Source: an uncultured Bacteroidales bacterium
GTDB lineage: Bacteria > Bacteroidota > Bacteroidia > Bacteroidales > Paludibacteraceae
Assembly (NCBI GenBank): GCA_900556095.1
Contig: USNU01000073.1
Coordinates: 1-6,976 of the forward strand
Direction: 5' to 3'
DNA: 6,976 nucleotides
Under the pieces are notes generated by a model. The model ran no database searches. It was not told the DNA's origin and saw only the letters and a list, made by a program, of their open reading frames with translations. Position 1 is the first letter of the stretch, and every line of letters starts with the position of its first letter. Made by a program: the position numbers and the translations under genes. Shown in pieces: positions 1 through 5,208 of this stretch.

Positions 1-2
1 GT

Positions 3-308
3 GTAGGGAGGGCGTACGAGCGATATGACCAATCGCAGTTGGAATGGAAAAACGGGCATCGTATCCCCATACACTACGGAGACATCACGGGTGAACCGTG
101 GTTTAAGCCGTATATGGGTTTCAACAGCAAACAGCGTACGATGAACTCAAAGGGAAAGATAGTACCCGTGCAAGAAGAAGGATGGAATGCCTCCCTGCAA
201 CCGACGCACATAGTGATTATGCTCACAGCGGGACGCTATGAGGCGTTTGTAGGGCATGCGGGCAATGTGATGTGGGTGGATAATGTAGGACTTGTTTACG
301 ATAAGTAA
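3..308 (+). CDS. C-terminal end of an exported beta-sandwich-like protein (5' part outside window)
   Basis: The frame is open from the window edge to the TAA at 306-308, giving 101 codons. The segment is rich in Gly, aromatic and alternating hydrophobic residues and has no membrane segment. It contains a run reading THIVIMLTAGRYEAFVGHAG followed by an ending WVDNVGLVYDK. An ending of the form 'xxVDNVxLxY' after a run of beta strands is typical of C-terminal jelly-roll domains in Bacteroidales outer-surface lipoproteins, for example the putative carbohydrate metabolism (PCMD) domain. I infer that relationship from pattern alone. The start and any signal peptide lie upstream of the window. The stop overlaps the ATG of the glycosyltransferase by one base (TAATG), so the two are probably co-transcribed and translationally coupled. 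That it is a real coding end is likely; the family assignment is tentative. Confidence 0.65.
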   Translation, partial: VGRAYERYDQSQLEWKNGHRIPIHYGDITGEPWFKPYMGFNSKQRTMNSKGKIVPVQEEGWNASLQPTHIVIMLTAGRYEAFVGHAGNVMWVDNVGLVYDK

Positions 309-1483
309 TGGCAGAGTATTGGTATTCATTATCTGTATTGGATTATTGTCTCTTAGGGTCACTGGGGCTGGTCTTTGTGTTTCAAGTATACTTCTATGCC
401 CGCTATATGGCGGCACCTGCACGCAAGATTCGCCACGACCAAAAGGCTCAACCACAGGGTATCCACAGGGTATCCACAGGAAACACACCGCGTGGGGTAT
501 CAGTGATTGTATGCGCCCGCAACGAGGGGTATAACCTTGAGGCATATCTGCAGGCGTTGCTTACGCAGGACTATCCGCTCTATGAAGTGATTGTGGTGAA
601 CGACGGGTCGGAGGACAACACCTCGGCGGTGATAGACTCTTATATATCGCGCGATGCACGTATACGTACGACGTTCGTACCGCGTGAGGCACAGGTAGGC
701 AGTTCCAAAAAATTGGCTCTGACGCTTGGCGCGAAGGCTGCCAAATACGATTACCTACTCCTGACGGATGCAGACTGCCGACCGGAGAGTGTGCATTGGA
801 TCAGCGAGATGATGCACGGTTTTGACAAACAGGGGACGGAAGTGGTACTTGGGTACGGTGCATACTTTAAGGACAATGGAGAAATCAACCGTTTAGTGCG
901 TTTCGACACGCTGTTTAACGGGTTGCACTATTTAGGTGCAGCACTATGCAAGCACCCTTATATGGGGGTAGGTCGCAACCTCGCTTATAAAAAATCGCTG
1001 TTCTTTGAGAGCGGCGGTTTCTCGCACTTGATGAGGGAGCGTGCAGGCGATGACGACCTGTTTATCAACCGCGTGGCAACGGGAAAGAACACGGCGGTAG
1101 TGGTATCAAAAGACAGTCTGACATGGTCGGTATCGAAGCATACATTACGCGAATGGCTGCTACAGAAACGGAGACATTTGAGCGTATCGCCCAAGTATCG
1201 TTTGGCAACAAAGTTCCGTCTTGGCGTAGAGCCGATGACGCGCGGATTATTCTATGCGCTGCTAATCGCAATAGGTGTATGCGGTTCGCCTGTAACATGG
1301 ATAGCAGGGGCGACGCTGTTTGCGGCACGGTTGCTGATGCAGATACTGATAATAGATATATCCGCATGGCGGATGGGATTGTCTATGTTCGGATTGAGCA
1401 TAGTATGGTACGATATTTGTCTGCCATTGGTAACACTATATATGCTTATTACACAGCCGTTCCGCCCAAAACAACGATGGTAG
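308..1483 (+). CDS. Membrane-anchored family 2 glycosyltransferase
   Basis: This 391-residue protein is a complete GT2 (GT-A fold) enzyme that would transfer sugar from a nucleotide-sugar at the inner face of the cytoplasmic membrane; donor and acceptor cannot be read from sequence. Residues 11-31 form an N-terminal membrane helix. A variable linker (about 36-62) leads to the catalytic domain: VSVIVCARNE at 64-73, NDGS at 98-101 (nucleotide binding), TDADC at 153-157 (metal-binding DxD), GVGRNLAY at 220-227, GDDDLF at 247-252 (general base region) and QKRRH at 286-290, a QxxRW-like motif. Three C-terminal membrane segments lie at about 313-327, 328-350 and 355-382. This layout is common in Bacteroidales glycosyltransferases for surface or envelope glycans. 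The ATG at 308 overlaps the preceding stop and is the natural start. An 11-bp tandem repeat lies in the linker coding region. The family is clear; the specific role is unknown. Confidence 0.9.
   Translation: MAEYWYSLSVLDYCLLGSLGLVFVFQVYFYARYMAAPARKIRHDQKAQPQGIHRVSTGNTPRGVSVIVCARNEGYNLEAYLQALLTQDYPLYEVIVVNDGSEDNTSAVIDSYISRDARIRTTFVPREAQVGSSKKLALTLGAKAAKYDYLLLTDADCRPESVHWISEMMHGFDKQGTEVVLGYGAYFKDNGEINRLVRFDTLFNGLHYLGAALCKHPYMGVGRNLAYKKSLFFESGGFSHLMRERAGDDDLFINRVATGKNTAVVVSKDSLTWSVSKHTLREWLLQKRRHLSVSPKYRLATKFRLGVEPMTRGLFYALLIAIGVCGSPVTWIAGATLFAARLLMQILIIDISAWRMGLSMFGLSIVWYDICLPLVTLYMLITQPFRPKQRW
452..480 (+). repeat. 11-bp tandem repeat, about 2.6 copies, with DnaA-box-like cores
   Basis: The unit ccacagggtat occurs at 452-462 and 463-473, followed by a partial copy ccacagg at 474-480. 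It lies inside the first glycosyltransferase gene, in the poorly conserved linker between the N-terminal membrane helix and the GT-A domain. The unit is not a multiple of three, so the copies are read in different frames. Each junction creates gtatccaca (459-467 and 470-478), one mismatch from the DnaA box TTATCCACA. The repeat is directly visible; any DnaA binding is only a possibility. Confidence 0.85.
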
Positions 1484-1490
1484 GACTCCA

Positions 1491-1524
1491 TTGAATATCG
1501 TGTATTTTAGAAACATATAATTTG
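1491..1524 (+). promoter_or_regulatory. Weak candidate promoter for the DUF3467 gene
   Basis: A TTG at 1491-1493 is followed 22 bases later by TATAATTTG (1516-1524). This resembles the Bacteroidota pattern TTTG, 19-21 bases, TAnnTTTG, but the downstream box has one extra base and the spacer is slightly long. It would leave about 65 bases of leader before the ATG at 1594. Only weak support. Confidence 0.25.
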
Positions 1525-1546
1525 CCATTAATTAACCATTAATGCA
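1525..1546 (+). repeat. Two 11-bp phased ccattaat motifs upstream of the DUF3467 gene
   Basis: The sequences ccattaattaa (1525-1535) and ccattaatgca (1536-1546) are adjacent 11-bp units sharing ccattaat. Closely related ccgttaat motifs at 10-11-bp spacing lie downstream of the same gene (1928-2022). The spacing puts the motifs on one face of the helix. They could be operator-like sites or a low-complexity Bacteroidales intergenic repeat; the sequence does not decide. Confidence 0.6.
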
Positions 1547-1593
1547 ACATAGAAACAACAACGCATAGCCAATAGCGTAAAAAAAGTAAGATT

Positions 1594-1899
1594 ATGGAAG
1601 AAAAGAAACTGAACATTAACCTGACACCCGAAGTAGCAGAAGGCACGTATGCCAACCTGACTATCATCGCTCACTCGCCCAGCGAGTTTGTTTTCGACTT
1701 TGTGCGTATGATGCCGGGCATGGAGCAAGCAAGTGTGAAATCACGTGTGATTATGACGCCCGACCAAGCCAAGAAACTGCTTTTTGCCTTACAAAACAAT
1801 ATCGCCCAATACGAAAAGCAATTCGGCAAGATACAGAACCCCGGCGGACCAGTCCCAGGCAGCACTCTACCGATGTCTTTTGGCGGCGGCGAGGCGTAA
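1594..1899 (+). CDS. DUF3467 family protein
   Basis: This small 101-residue protein matches the DUF3467 family (function unknown) widespread in Bacteroidota. Recognisable parts are NLTPEVAEGTYANL at 9-22, HSPSEFVFDF at 27-36 and VKSRVIMTPDQAKKLL at 48-63, followed by an amphipathic helix (to about residue 75) and a Gly/Pro-rich tail (80-101) likely to be disordered. It has no signal peptide or membrane segment, so it is expected in the cytoplasm. The family's conserved 'VxSRxxMTPxxAKxLLxAL' core is intact. The ATG at 1594 is the only sensible start, because the family motif begins within ten residues; the leader is A-rich without a Shine-Dalgarno match, as is usual in this phylum. The gene stands alone, 110 bases after the glycosyltransferase and 179 before the phosphorylase, with similar short repeats on both sides. 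From memory, homologs in Bacteroidales are often found next to rpoC, which is not seen here. Confidence 0.88.
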   Translation: MEEKKLNINLTPEVAEGTYANLTIIAHSPSEFVFDFVRMMPGMEQASVKSRVIMTPDQAKKLLFALQNNIAQYEKQFGKIQNPGGPVPGSTLPMSFGGGEA

Positions 1900-1908
1900 A
1901 TCCGCACA

Positions 1909-2035
1909 TTGCCGTTTGAGAAATTCTCCGTTAATTGCCGTTAATAAATCGTTAATTCCTTCGTATGGTGTTTTTTGCTCCATGCAGACCATTAAAGGGT
2001 TGCCGTTAATTGACCGTTAATTTCTCAGAGGGCAA
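1909..2035. repeat. 127-bp element bounded by 17-bp imperfect inverted repeats
   Basis: The left end ttgccgtttgagaaatt (1909-1925) and the right end aatttctcagagggcaa (2019-2035) are inverted copies matching at 15 of 17 positions. Between them lie several ccgttaat motifs. The element starts ten bases after the DUF3467 stop and ends 43 bases before the phosphorylase start. It holds no plausible gene, and I see no clear target-site duplication. It could be a small non-autonomous mobile element, a long-range RNA hairpin, or a chance arrangement of AT-rich repeats. Confidence 0.55.
1928..2022 (+). repeat. Cluster of ccgttaat motifs at 10-11 bp spacing
   Basis: Copies of ccgttaat or a close variant begin at 1928 and 1938, at 1949 (tcgttaat), at 1989 (ccattaaa), and at 2003 and 2014. 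Spacing is 10 and 11 bases in the left group and 11 in the right pair, with about five helical turns between the left and right groups. The motif contains TTAA and may bend or open easily. A regulator-binding array is possible, but a family of Bacteroidales intergenic repeats is equally possible. Confidence 0.6.
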
Positions 2036-2078
2036 CAATTTACACATTTTCTAATTTACAATTTTAATCATTCGTACT

Positions 2079-2954
2079 ATGAAAACTTTCCCTGCTTCCC
2101 AACTGATTATCAATGATGACGGTAGTGTATTCCACTTGCACCTGAAACCGGAGTTTTTAGCCGACAAGATCATTCTTGTAGGCGACCAGAACCGTGTAAA
2201 TATGGTGGCTTCGTTCTTCGACGAAGGCAGTATCGAATGTAATGTGCAAAGCCGTGAGTTTCATACGATTACAGGTCGATTCCACGGCAAACGCATATCT
2301 TGTATCTCTACCGGCATAGGCACCGACAACTGCGACATCGTGATGAACGAGATTGATGCGCTGGCAAATATCGACTTTGCCACCCGCACAGAGAAAGCCG
2401 AAAAACGCAGTCTGGAGATTGTGCGTGTCGGCACTTGTGGCGGTATGCAGGAGGATATTCCAATCGGCACCTTCCTCGTGAGCCAAAAATCGATAGGCTT
2501 TGATGGCGTACTCGCTTTCTATGAGGACCGTGATAAGATTTCCGACCTTGGTTTTGAAAAAGCACTCGTTGATTTTATCCACTACCCTGCCAAGGCGGCT
2601 GTGCCGTATATTGTCAAAGCCAATGAAGAATTGGTGGATCGTATTGCCAAAGACGATATGATGCGCGGTTGCACTATTGCCGCCAACGGTTTTTATGGTC
2701 CGCAAGGACGTGTGTTGCGCGTGAACATCGCTGTGCCCGACATCAACGAGAAAATTACCGACTTCCGCTATGAGGGACAGCGTATCACCAACTACGAGAT
2801 GGAAGGCTCATGTATCGCCGGACTGGCACTGCATATGGGGCATAAAGCAATGACCGTATGCTGCGTCATCGCACAACGCAAAGTCGAGGCTGCCAACACC
2901 GACTACAAACCGCGCGTCAAAGAGTTGGTACACACCGTGTTGGAGCGTCTCTAA
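2079..2954 (+). CDS. Nucleoside phosphorylase, uridine phosphorylase-like
   Basis: This 291-residue protein belongs to the PNP/UDP phosphorylase family, cytoplasmic enzymes that split nucleosides with phosphate into a base and pentose-1-phosphate for salvage. Family motifs are all present: GDQNRV at 35-40 (GDPxR-type phosphate loop), STGIGTDN at 77-84, RVGTCGGMQ at 116-124 (base and phosphate site; the RxGTCG form resembles uridine phosphorylases), GFYGPQGR at 204-211 and YEMEGS at 239-244 (the ExE ribose-binding motif). Length fits the somewhat longer Bacteroidales members compared with the roughly 250-residue enterobacterial Udp. The ATG at 2079 follows an AT-rich leader without a Shine-Dalgarno match. 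The gene appears monocistronic: a 179-base repeat-rich spacer precedes it and a stem-loop follows. Class is secure; preference for uridine over other nucleosides is inferred from the motif form only. Confidence 0.92.
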   Translation: MKTFPASQLIINDDGSVFHLHLKPEFLADKIILVGDQNRVNMVASFFDEGSIECNVQSREFHTITGRFHGKRISCISTGIGTDNCDIVMNEIDALANIDFATRTEKAEKRSLEIVRVGTCGGMQEDIPIGTFLVSQKSIGFDGVLAFYEDRDKISDLGFEKALVDFIHYPAKAAVPYIVKANEELVDRIAKDDMMRGCTIAANGFYGPQGRVLRVNIAVPDINEKITDFRYEGQRITNYEMEGSCIAGLALHMGHKAMTVCCVIAQRKVEAANTDYKPRVKELVHTVLERL

Positions 2955-2968
2955 TAATTATTCGCCTA

Positions 2969-2999
2969 TAACAATCCTTTCGTTTTTTGGGGATTGTTA
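2969..2999 (+). terminator. Stem-loop after the nucleoside phosphorylase gene, possible terminator
   Basis: The arms taacaatcc (2969-2977) and ggattgtta (2991-2999) pair perfectly over 9 bp around a 13-base T-rich loop, 15 bases after the stop. There is no U-tract directly after the stem, so it is not a textbook intrinsic terminator. It could end transcription weakly or protect the 3' end of the mRNA. Confidence 0.45.
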
Positions 3000-3050
3000 C
3001 AGGTTGATAAGGTCTCCGATGATAGCATTTCAGTCTGTCGGACATTGTGT

Positions 3051-3082
3051 TTTGTCATCTATCGGGGCGAGTTTTAACCTTG
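3051..3082 (+). promoter_or_regulatory. Bacteroidota-type promoter for the dipeptidyl peptidase III gene
   Basis: TTTG at 3051-3054 (-33 box) is separated by 20 bases from TAACCTTG at 3075-3082, which matches the -7 box TAnnTTTG at all but one position. The expected transcript start near 3088 would give a leader of roughly 30 AT-rich bases before the ATG at 3122. Element identity and spacing both fit the known sigma-factor pattern of this phylum. Confidence 0.6.
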
Positions 3083-3121
3083 GATTTAATCTAATTCCAT
3101 ATTACATAAATTTATATATTT

Positions 3122-3886
3122 ATGCGTAATCTATTTGTTTCAATTACCCTTGGCGCCACGGCACTATTGTGTGCATCGTGCCAAAAGAATCAACCCAAAG
3201 AATTTAACTACAACGTGGACAAGTTTTACGATTTGGAAATTCTGCGTTACCAAGTGCCCGGTTTTGAGGAACTGACCTTGCAGCAGAAGACCCTTGCGTA
3301 CTACCTCTCTGAGGCAGCGTTGCAAGGGCGCGACATCCTCTACGACCAGAACGGCCGATACAACCTGCGTATCCGTCGTACGCTGGAGTCTCTCTACACC
3401 AATTATGCGGGTTCGCGCGACAGCGAGGAGTTTCTCAAATTGGAGAAATACCTCAAGCGAGTATGGTTCTCCAATGGTATTCACCACCACTACTCGGAGG
3501 ACAAGTTCCTGCCCGAATTCACTCAAGAGTGGTTCTGCAATGCTTGCAAAGAGGCCAATGTGGCAGTGCCCGAAGAGATTCTGCCGGTGATGTTCGACCC
3601 CGCAGTGATGCCCAAACGTACGAACCAAGCCGCAGGTCAGGATTTGGTGGTTACCTCTGCCGGCAACTACTATGAGGGTGTAACCCAAGCGGAGGCGGAA
3701 GCATACTATGCTGCCCACAAAGATGACTCGCCCGAACCGATGTGGGTGGGTCTCAACTCCAAACTGACCAAAGAGAATGGAGAGGTAGTTGAGAAGACCT
3801 ACAAAGTGGGCGGAATGTATGGTGAGGCACTTGCGAAGGTGGTCTATTGGCTCCGAGAAAGCCCTGCCGTATGCCGAAAACGATGA
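3122..3886 (+). CDS. Dipeptidyl peptidase III (family M49) lipoprotein, N-terminal part before a frameshift
   Basis: This reading frame holds the exported N-terminal part of a peptidase that removes dipeptides from the N-terminus of short peptides. Residues 1-19 are a lipoprotein-type signal peptide (Arg near the start, hydrophobic core, LLCAS before Cys20), so the protein is probably lipid-anchored in the envelope; the Cys at -3 of the lipobox is unusual. The region up to VGGMYGEALAKVVYWL (229-244) matches the N-terminal lobe of Bacteroides-type DPP III, including WFSNGIHHHYSEDKFLPEF at 115-133. The true frame continues only to base 3853 (residue 244). The last ten codons, REspavcrkr-like in composition, are out-of-frame tail caused by one extra base. 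Read alone, this product would lack the zinc site and be inactive. A good promoter lies just upstream. Joined with the next frame, the protein would be 664 residues, close to the usual family length. Confidence 0.85.
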   Translation: MRNLFVSITLGATALLCASCQKNQPKEFNYNVDKFYDLEILRYQVPGFEELTLQQKTLAYYLSEAALQGRDILYDQNGRYNLRIRRTLESLYTNYAGSRDSEEFLKLEKYLKRVWFSNGIHHHYSEDKFLPEFTQEWFCNACKEANVAVPEEILPVMFDPAVMPKRTNQAAGQDLVVTSAGNYYEGVTQAEAEAYYAAHKDDSPEPMWVGLNSKLTKENGEVVEKTYKVGGMYGEALAKVVYWLRESPAVCRKR

Positions 3887-5117
3887 GCAACGGAAGGCTA
3901 TAGAGAAGATGATTGAGTTCAACCGCACCGGCGACTTGCGCACGTTCAACGAGTATTGTATCGCATGGGTGAAAGACTTGGAAAGCCGTGTGGACTATGT
4001 GAACGGTTTTACGGAGGTTTATACCGATCCGCTCGGTATCACGGGTGCATGGGAGGCTATGGTGAACTTCAAAGATATGGAGGCAACCAAACGTACGTCG
4101 ATTATCTCCGCCAATGCACAATGGTTTGAAGACCACTCCACGACGGACCCCAAATACAAGAAAGAGGAAGTGAAGGGTGTGAGTGCGAAGGTTATCACCG
4201 CCGTTATCCTTGGTGGCGACTGCTATCCGGCTACTCCTATCGGCATCAACCTGCCCAACGCCAACTGGATTCGCAAAGAGTATGGTTCCAAGTCGGTTAC
4301 TATCGACAACCTGATGCACGCTTACAACGAGGCGGCCAAGGGCAATGGTTTCAACGAAGAATTTATGATTGACGACCAGATACGTGAGCAATACAACCTC
4401 TACGGTGCTACTTGCGGAGACCTCCATACCGACCTTCACGAGTGTGTGGGACATGGTTCGGGCAAACTGCTTCCGGGCGTAAGCAAAGATGCACTGAAGG
4501 AGCATGCTTCGACTATCGAGGAATCGCGTGCTGACCTCTTCGGACTCTATTTTATGGCAGACCCCAAGATGGTAGAACTCGGACTGCTGCCTAACAACGA
4601 GGCATACAAAGCATTCTATTACCAACAGATGATGAACGGTCTGATGACCCAACTCGTGCGTATCGAGCCGGGCAAAGACGTGGAGGAAGCACACATGCGT
4701 AACCGCCAACTCATCGCTCAATGGGTATATCAACACGCTGCAAACAAAGAGGTGGAGATAGTAGAGCGCGATGGCAAGCACTACCTGCAAATCAATGATT
4801 ATGAAGGACTTCGCGGGCTCTACGGTCAATTGTTGGCAGAGATTCAGCGTATCACTTCGGAGGGCGACTATGCCGCAGCCAAAGAGATAGTGGAGACCTA
4901 CGCTGTGAAAGTGGATCAGCCGTTGCACCAAGAGATTTTGGATCGTTATGCCCACCTGAATCTTGCGCCATACAAGGGCTTTGTCAATCCTGTTTACACA
5001 CCGGTGTATGACGCCGAAGGTAACATCACCGACGTAAAGATAGACTACACCGAGGGTTACGTGGAGCAACATCTCCGTTACTCGCGCGACTACTCGTGGC
5101 TGCCGGACGTTAATTAA
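3789..5117 (+). CDS. Dipeptidyl peptidase III (family M49), C-terminal catalytic part after a frameshift
   Basis: This frame carries the zinc-binding half of the peptidase. Homology begins at 3855 (EKALPYAENDEQRK); the codons from 3789 to 3854 are out-of-frame overlap, so the left boundary is only where the frame opens. Numbering from the joined 664-residue protein, HECVGH lies at 439-444 and EESRAD at 466-471. His439, His444 and Glu467 are the expected zinc ligands and Glu440 the catalytic base. The 28-residue distance from the first His to the ligand Glu is what I recall for the Bacteroides thetaiotaomicron enzyme. A conserved substrate-cleft segment GGDCYPATPIGINLPN lies at 364-379. Without the first part, this piece has no signal peptide and would stay in the cytoplasm if translated from an internal start. 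No residue loss or internal stop is seen through to the TAA at 5115-5117, so the gene looks recently broken or misread at one base. Confidence 0.88.
   Translation: MRRPTKWAECMVRHLRRWSIGSEKALPYAENDEQRKAIEKMIEFNRTGDLRTFNEYCIAWVKDLESRVDYVNGFTEVYTDPLGITGAWEAMVNFKDMEATKRTSIISANAQWFEDHSTTDPKYKKEEVKGVSAKVITAVILGGDCYPATPIGINLPNANWIRKEYGSKSVTIDNLMHAYNEAAKGNGFNEEFMIDDQIREQYNLYGATCGDLHTDLHECVGHGSGKLLPGVSKDALKEHASTIEESRADLFGLYFMADPKMVELGLLPNNEAYKAFYYQQMMNGLMTQLVRIEPGKDVEEAHMRNRQLIAQWVYQHAANKEVEIVERDGKHYLQINDYEGLRGLYGQLLAEIQRITSEGDYAAAKEIVETYAVKVDQPLHQEILDRYAHLNLAPYKGFVNPVYTPVYDAEGNITDVKIDYTEGYVEQHLRYSRDYSWLPDVN
3851..3857 (+). other. Single-base frameshift site in the dipeptidyl peptidase III gene
   Basis: The upstream frame reads tgg-ctc up to 3853 (Trp-Leu). 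Removing one C of the pair at 3853-3854 restores gag-aaa-gcc-ctg (Glu-Lys-Ala-Leu) and a continuous protein across the junction, YWL-EKA, as expected for this family. The site therefore carries one extra C. It is not a long homopolymer. No slippery heptamer or obvious stimulatory hairpin is seen, so mutation or sequence error is likelier than programmed frameshifting. Confidence 0.85.
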
Positions 5118-5136
5118 TTATGAATTAAGAATTATG
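5116..5136 (+). repeat. Heptanucleotide array aattatg/aattaag, three tandem units
   Basis: Three adjacent 7-bp units, aattatg (5116-5122), aattaag (5123-5129) and aattatg (5130-5136), begin in the stop codon of the peptidase gene. A fourth aattatg stands apart at 5155-5161. Similar AT-rich heptamers are scattered in Bacteroidales spacers as far as I recall. Confidence 0.8.
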
Positions 5137-5180
5137 GGGGCAGTGCTAATTTCGAATTATGAGGGGTGTTGCCTATCTAT

Positions 5181-5208
5181 TTCTTGATTCTTAGTTCTTG
5201 GTTGTTGA
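5181..5208 (+). repeat. Heptanucleotide array of ttcttgr type, four tandem units, ending at the aroA start
   Basis: Four contiguous 7-bp units are visible: ttcttga (5181-5187), ttcttag (5188-5194), ttcttgg (5195-5201) and ttgttga (5202-5208). A decayed fifth unit, ttggata (5209-5215), contains the TTG used as the aroA start. Because 7 is not a multiple of 3, gain or loss of a unit changes the frame relation between upstream sequence and aroA. Confidence 0.85.

Noticed and set aside
452..480. A replication origin or CRISPR-like array
   Set aside because: Only two DnaA-like cores lie inside a coding sequence with no AT-rich unwinding region or dnaA nearby, and the repeat has no spacers.
2157..2705. 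A 182-codon minus-strand frame within the nucleoside phosphorylase gene
   Set aside because: All family motifs of the phosphorylase are on the plus strand in this stretch; the antisense product resembles no known family.
3846..3862. Programmed frameshifting joining the two peptidase frames
   Set aside because: The local sequence ctccgagaaa is not a known slippery site, and there is no stop codon in the shift site, no internal Shine-Dalgarno-like run and no clear downstream hairpin. M49 peptidases are not known to use frameshifting.
3164..3949. A 261-codon minus-strand frame opposite the N-terminal part of the peptidase
   Set aside because: It has no domain or plausible start signal and mirrors a recognised plus-strand coding region.
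3753..5072. A 439-codon open frame on the minus strand opposite the peptidase gene
   Set aside because: It is antisense to a strongly conserved M49 coding region, has a His/Val/Leu-rich composition typical of a mirror frame, and shows no recognisable domain. It overlaps the restored plus-strand frame throughout.
5134..5187. An upstream ATG at 5134 in the same frame as aroA
   Set aside because: That frame is closed by TGA at 5185-5187 and again at 5206-5208, and the encoded residues do not resemble an AroA N-terminus.
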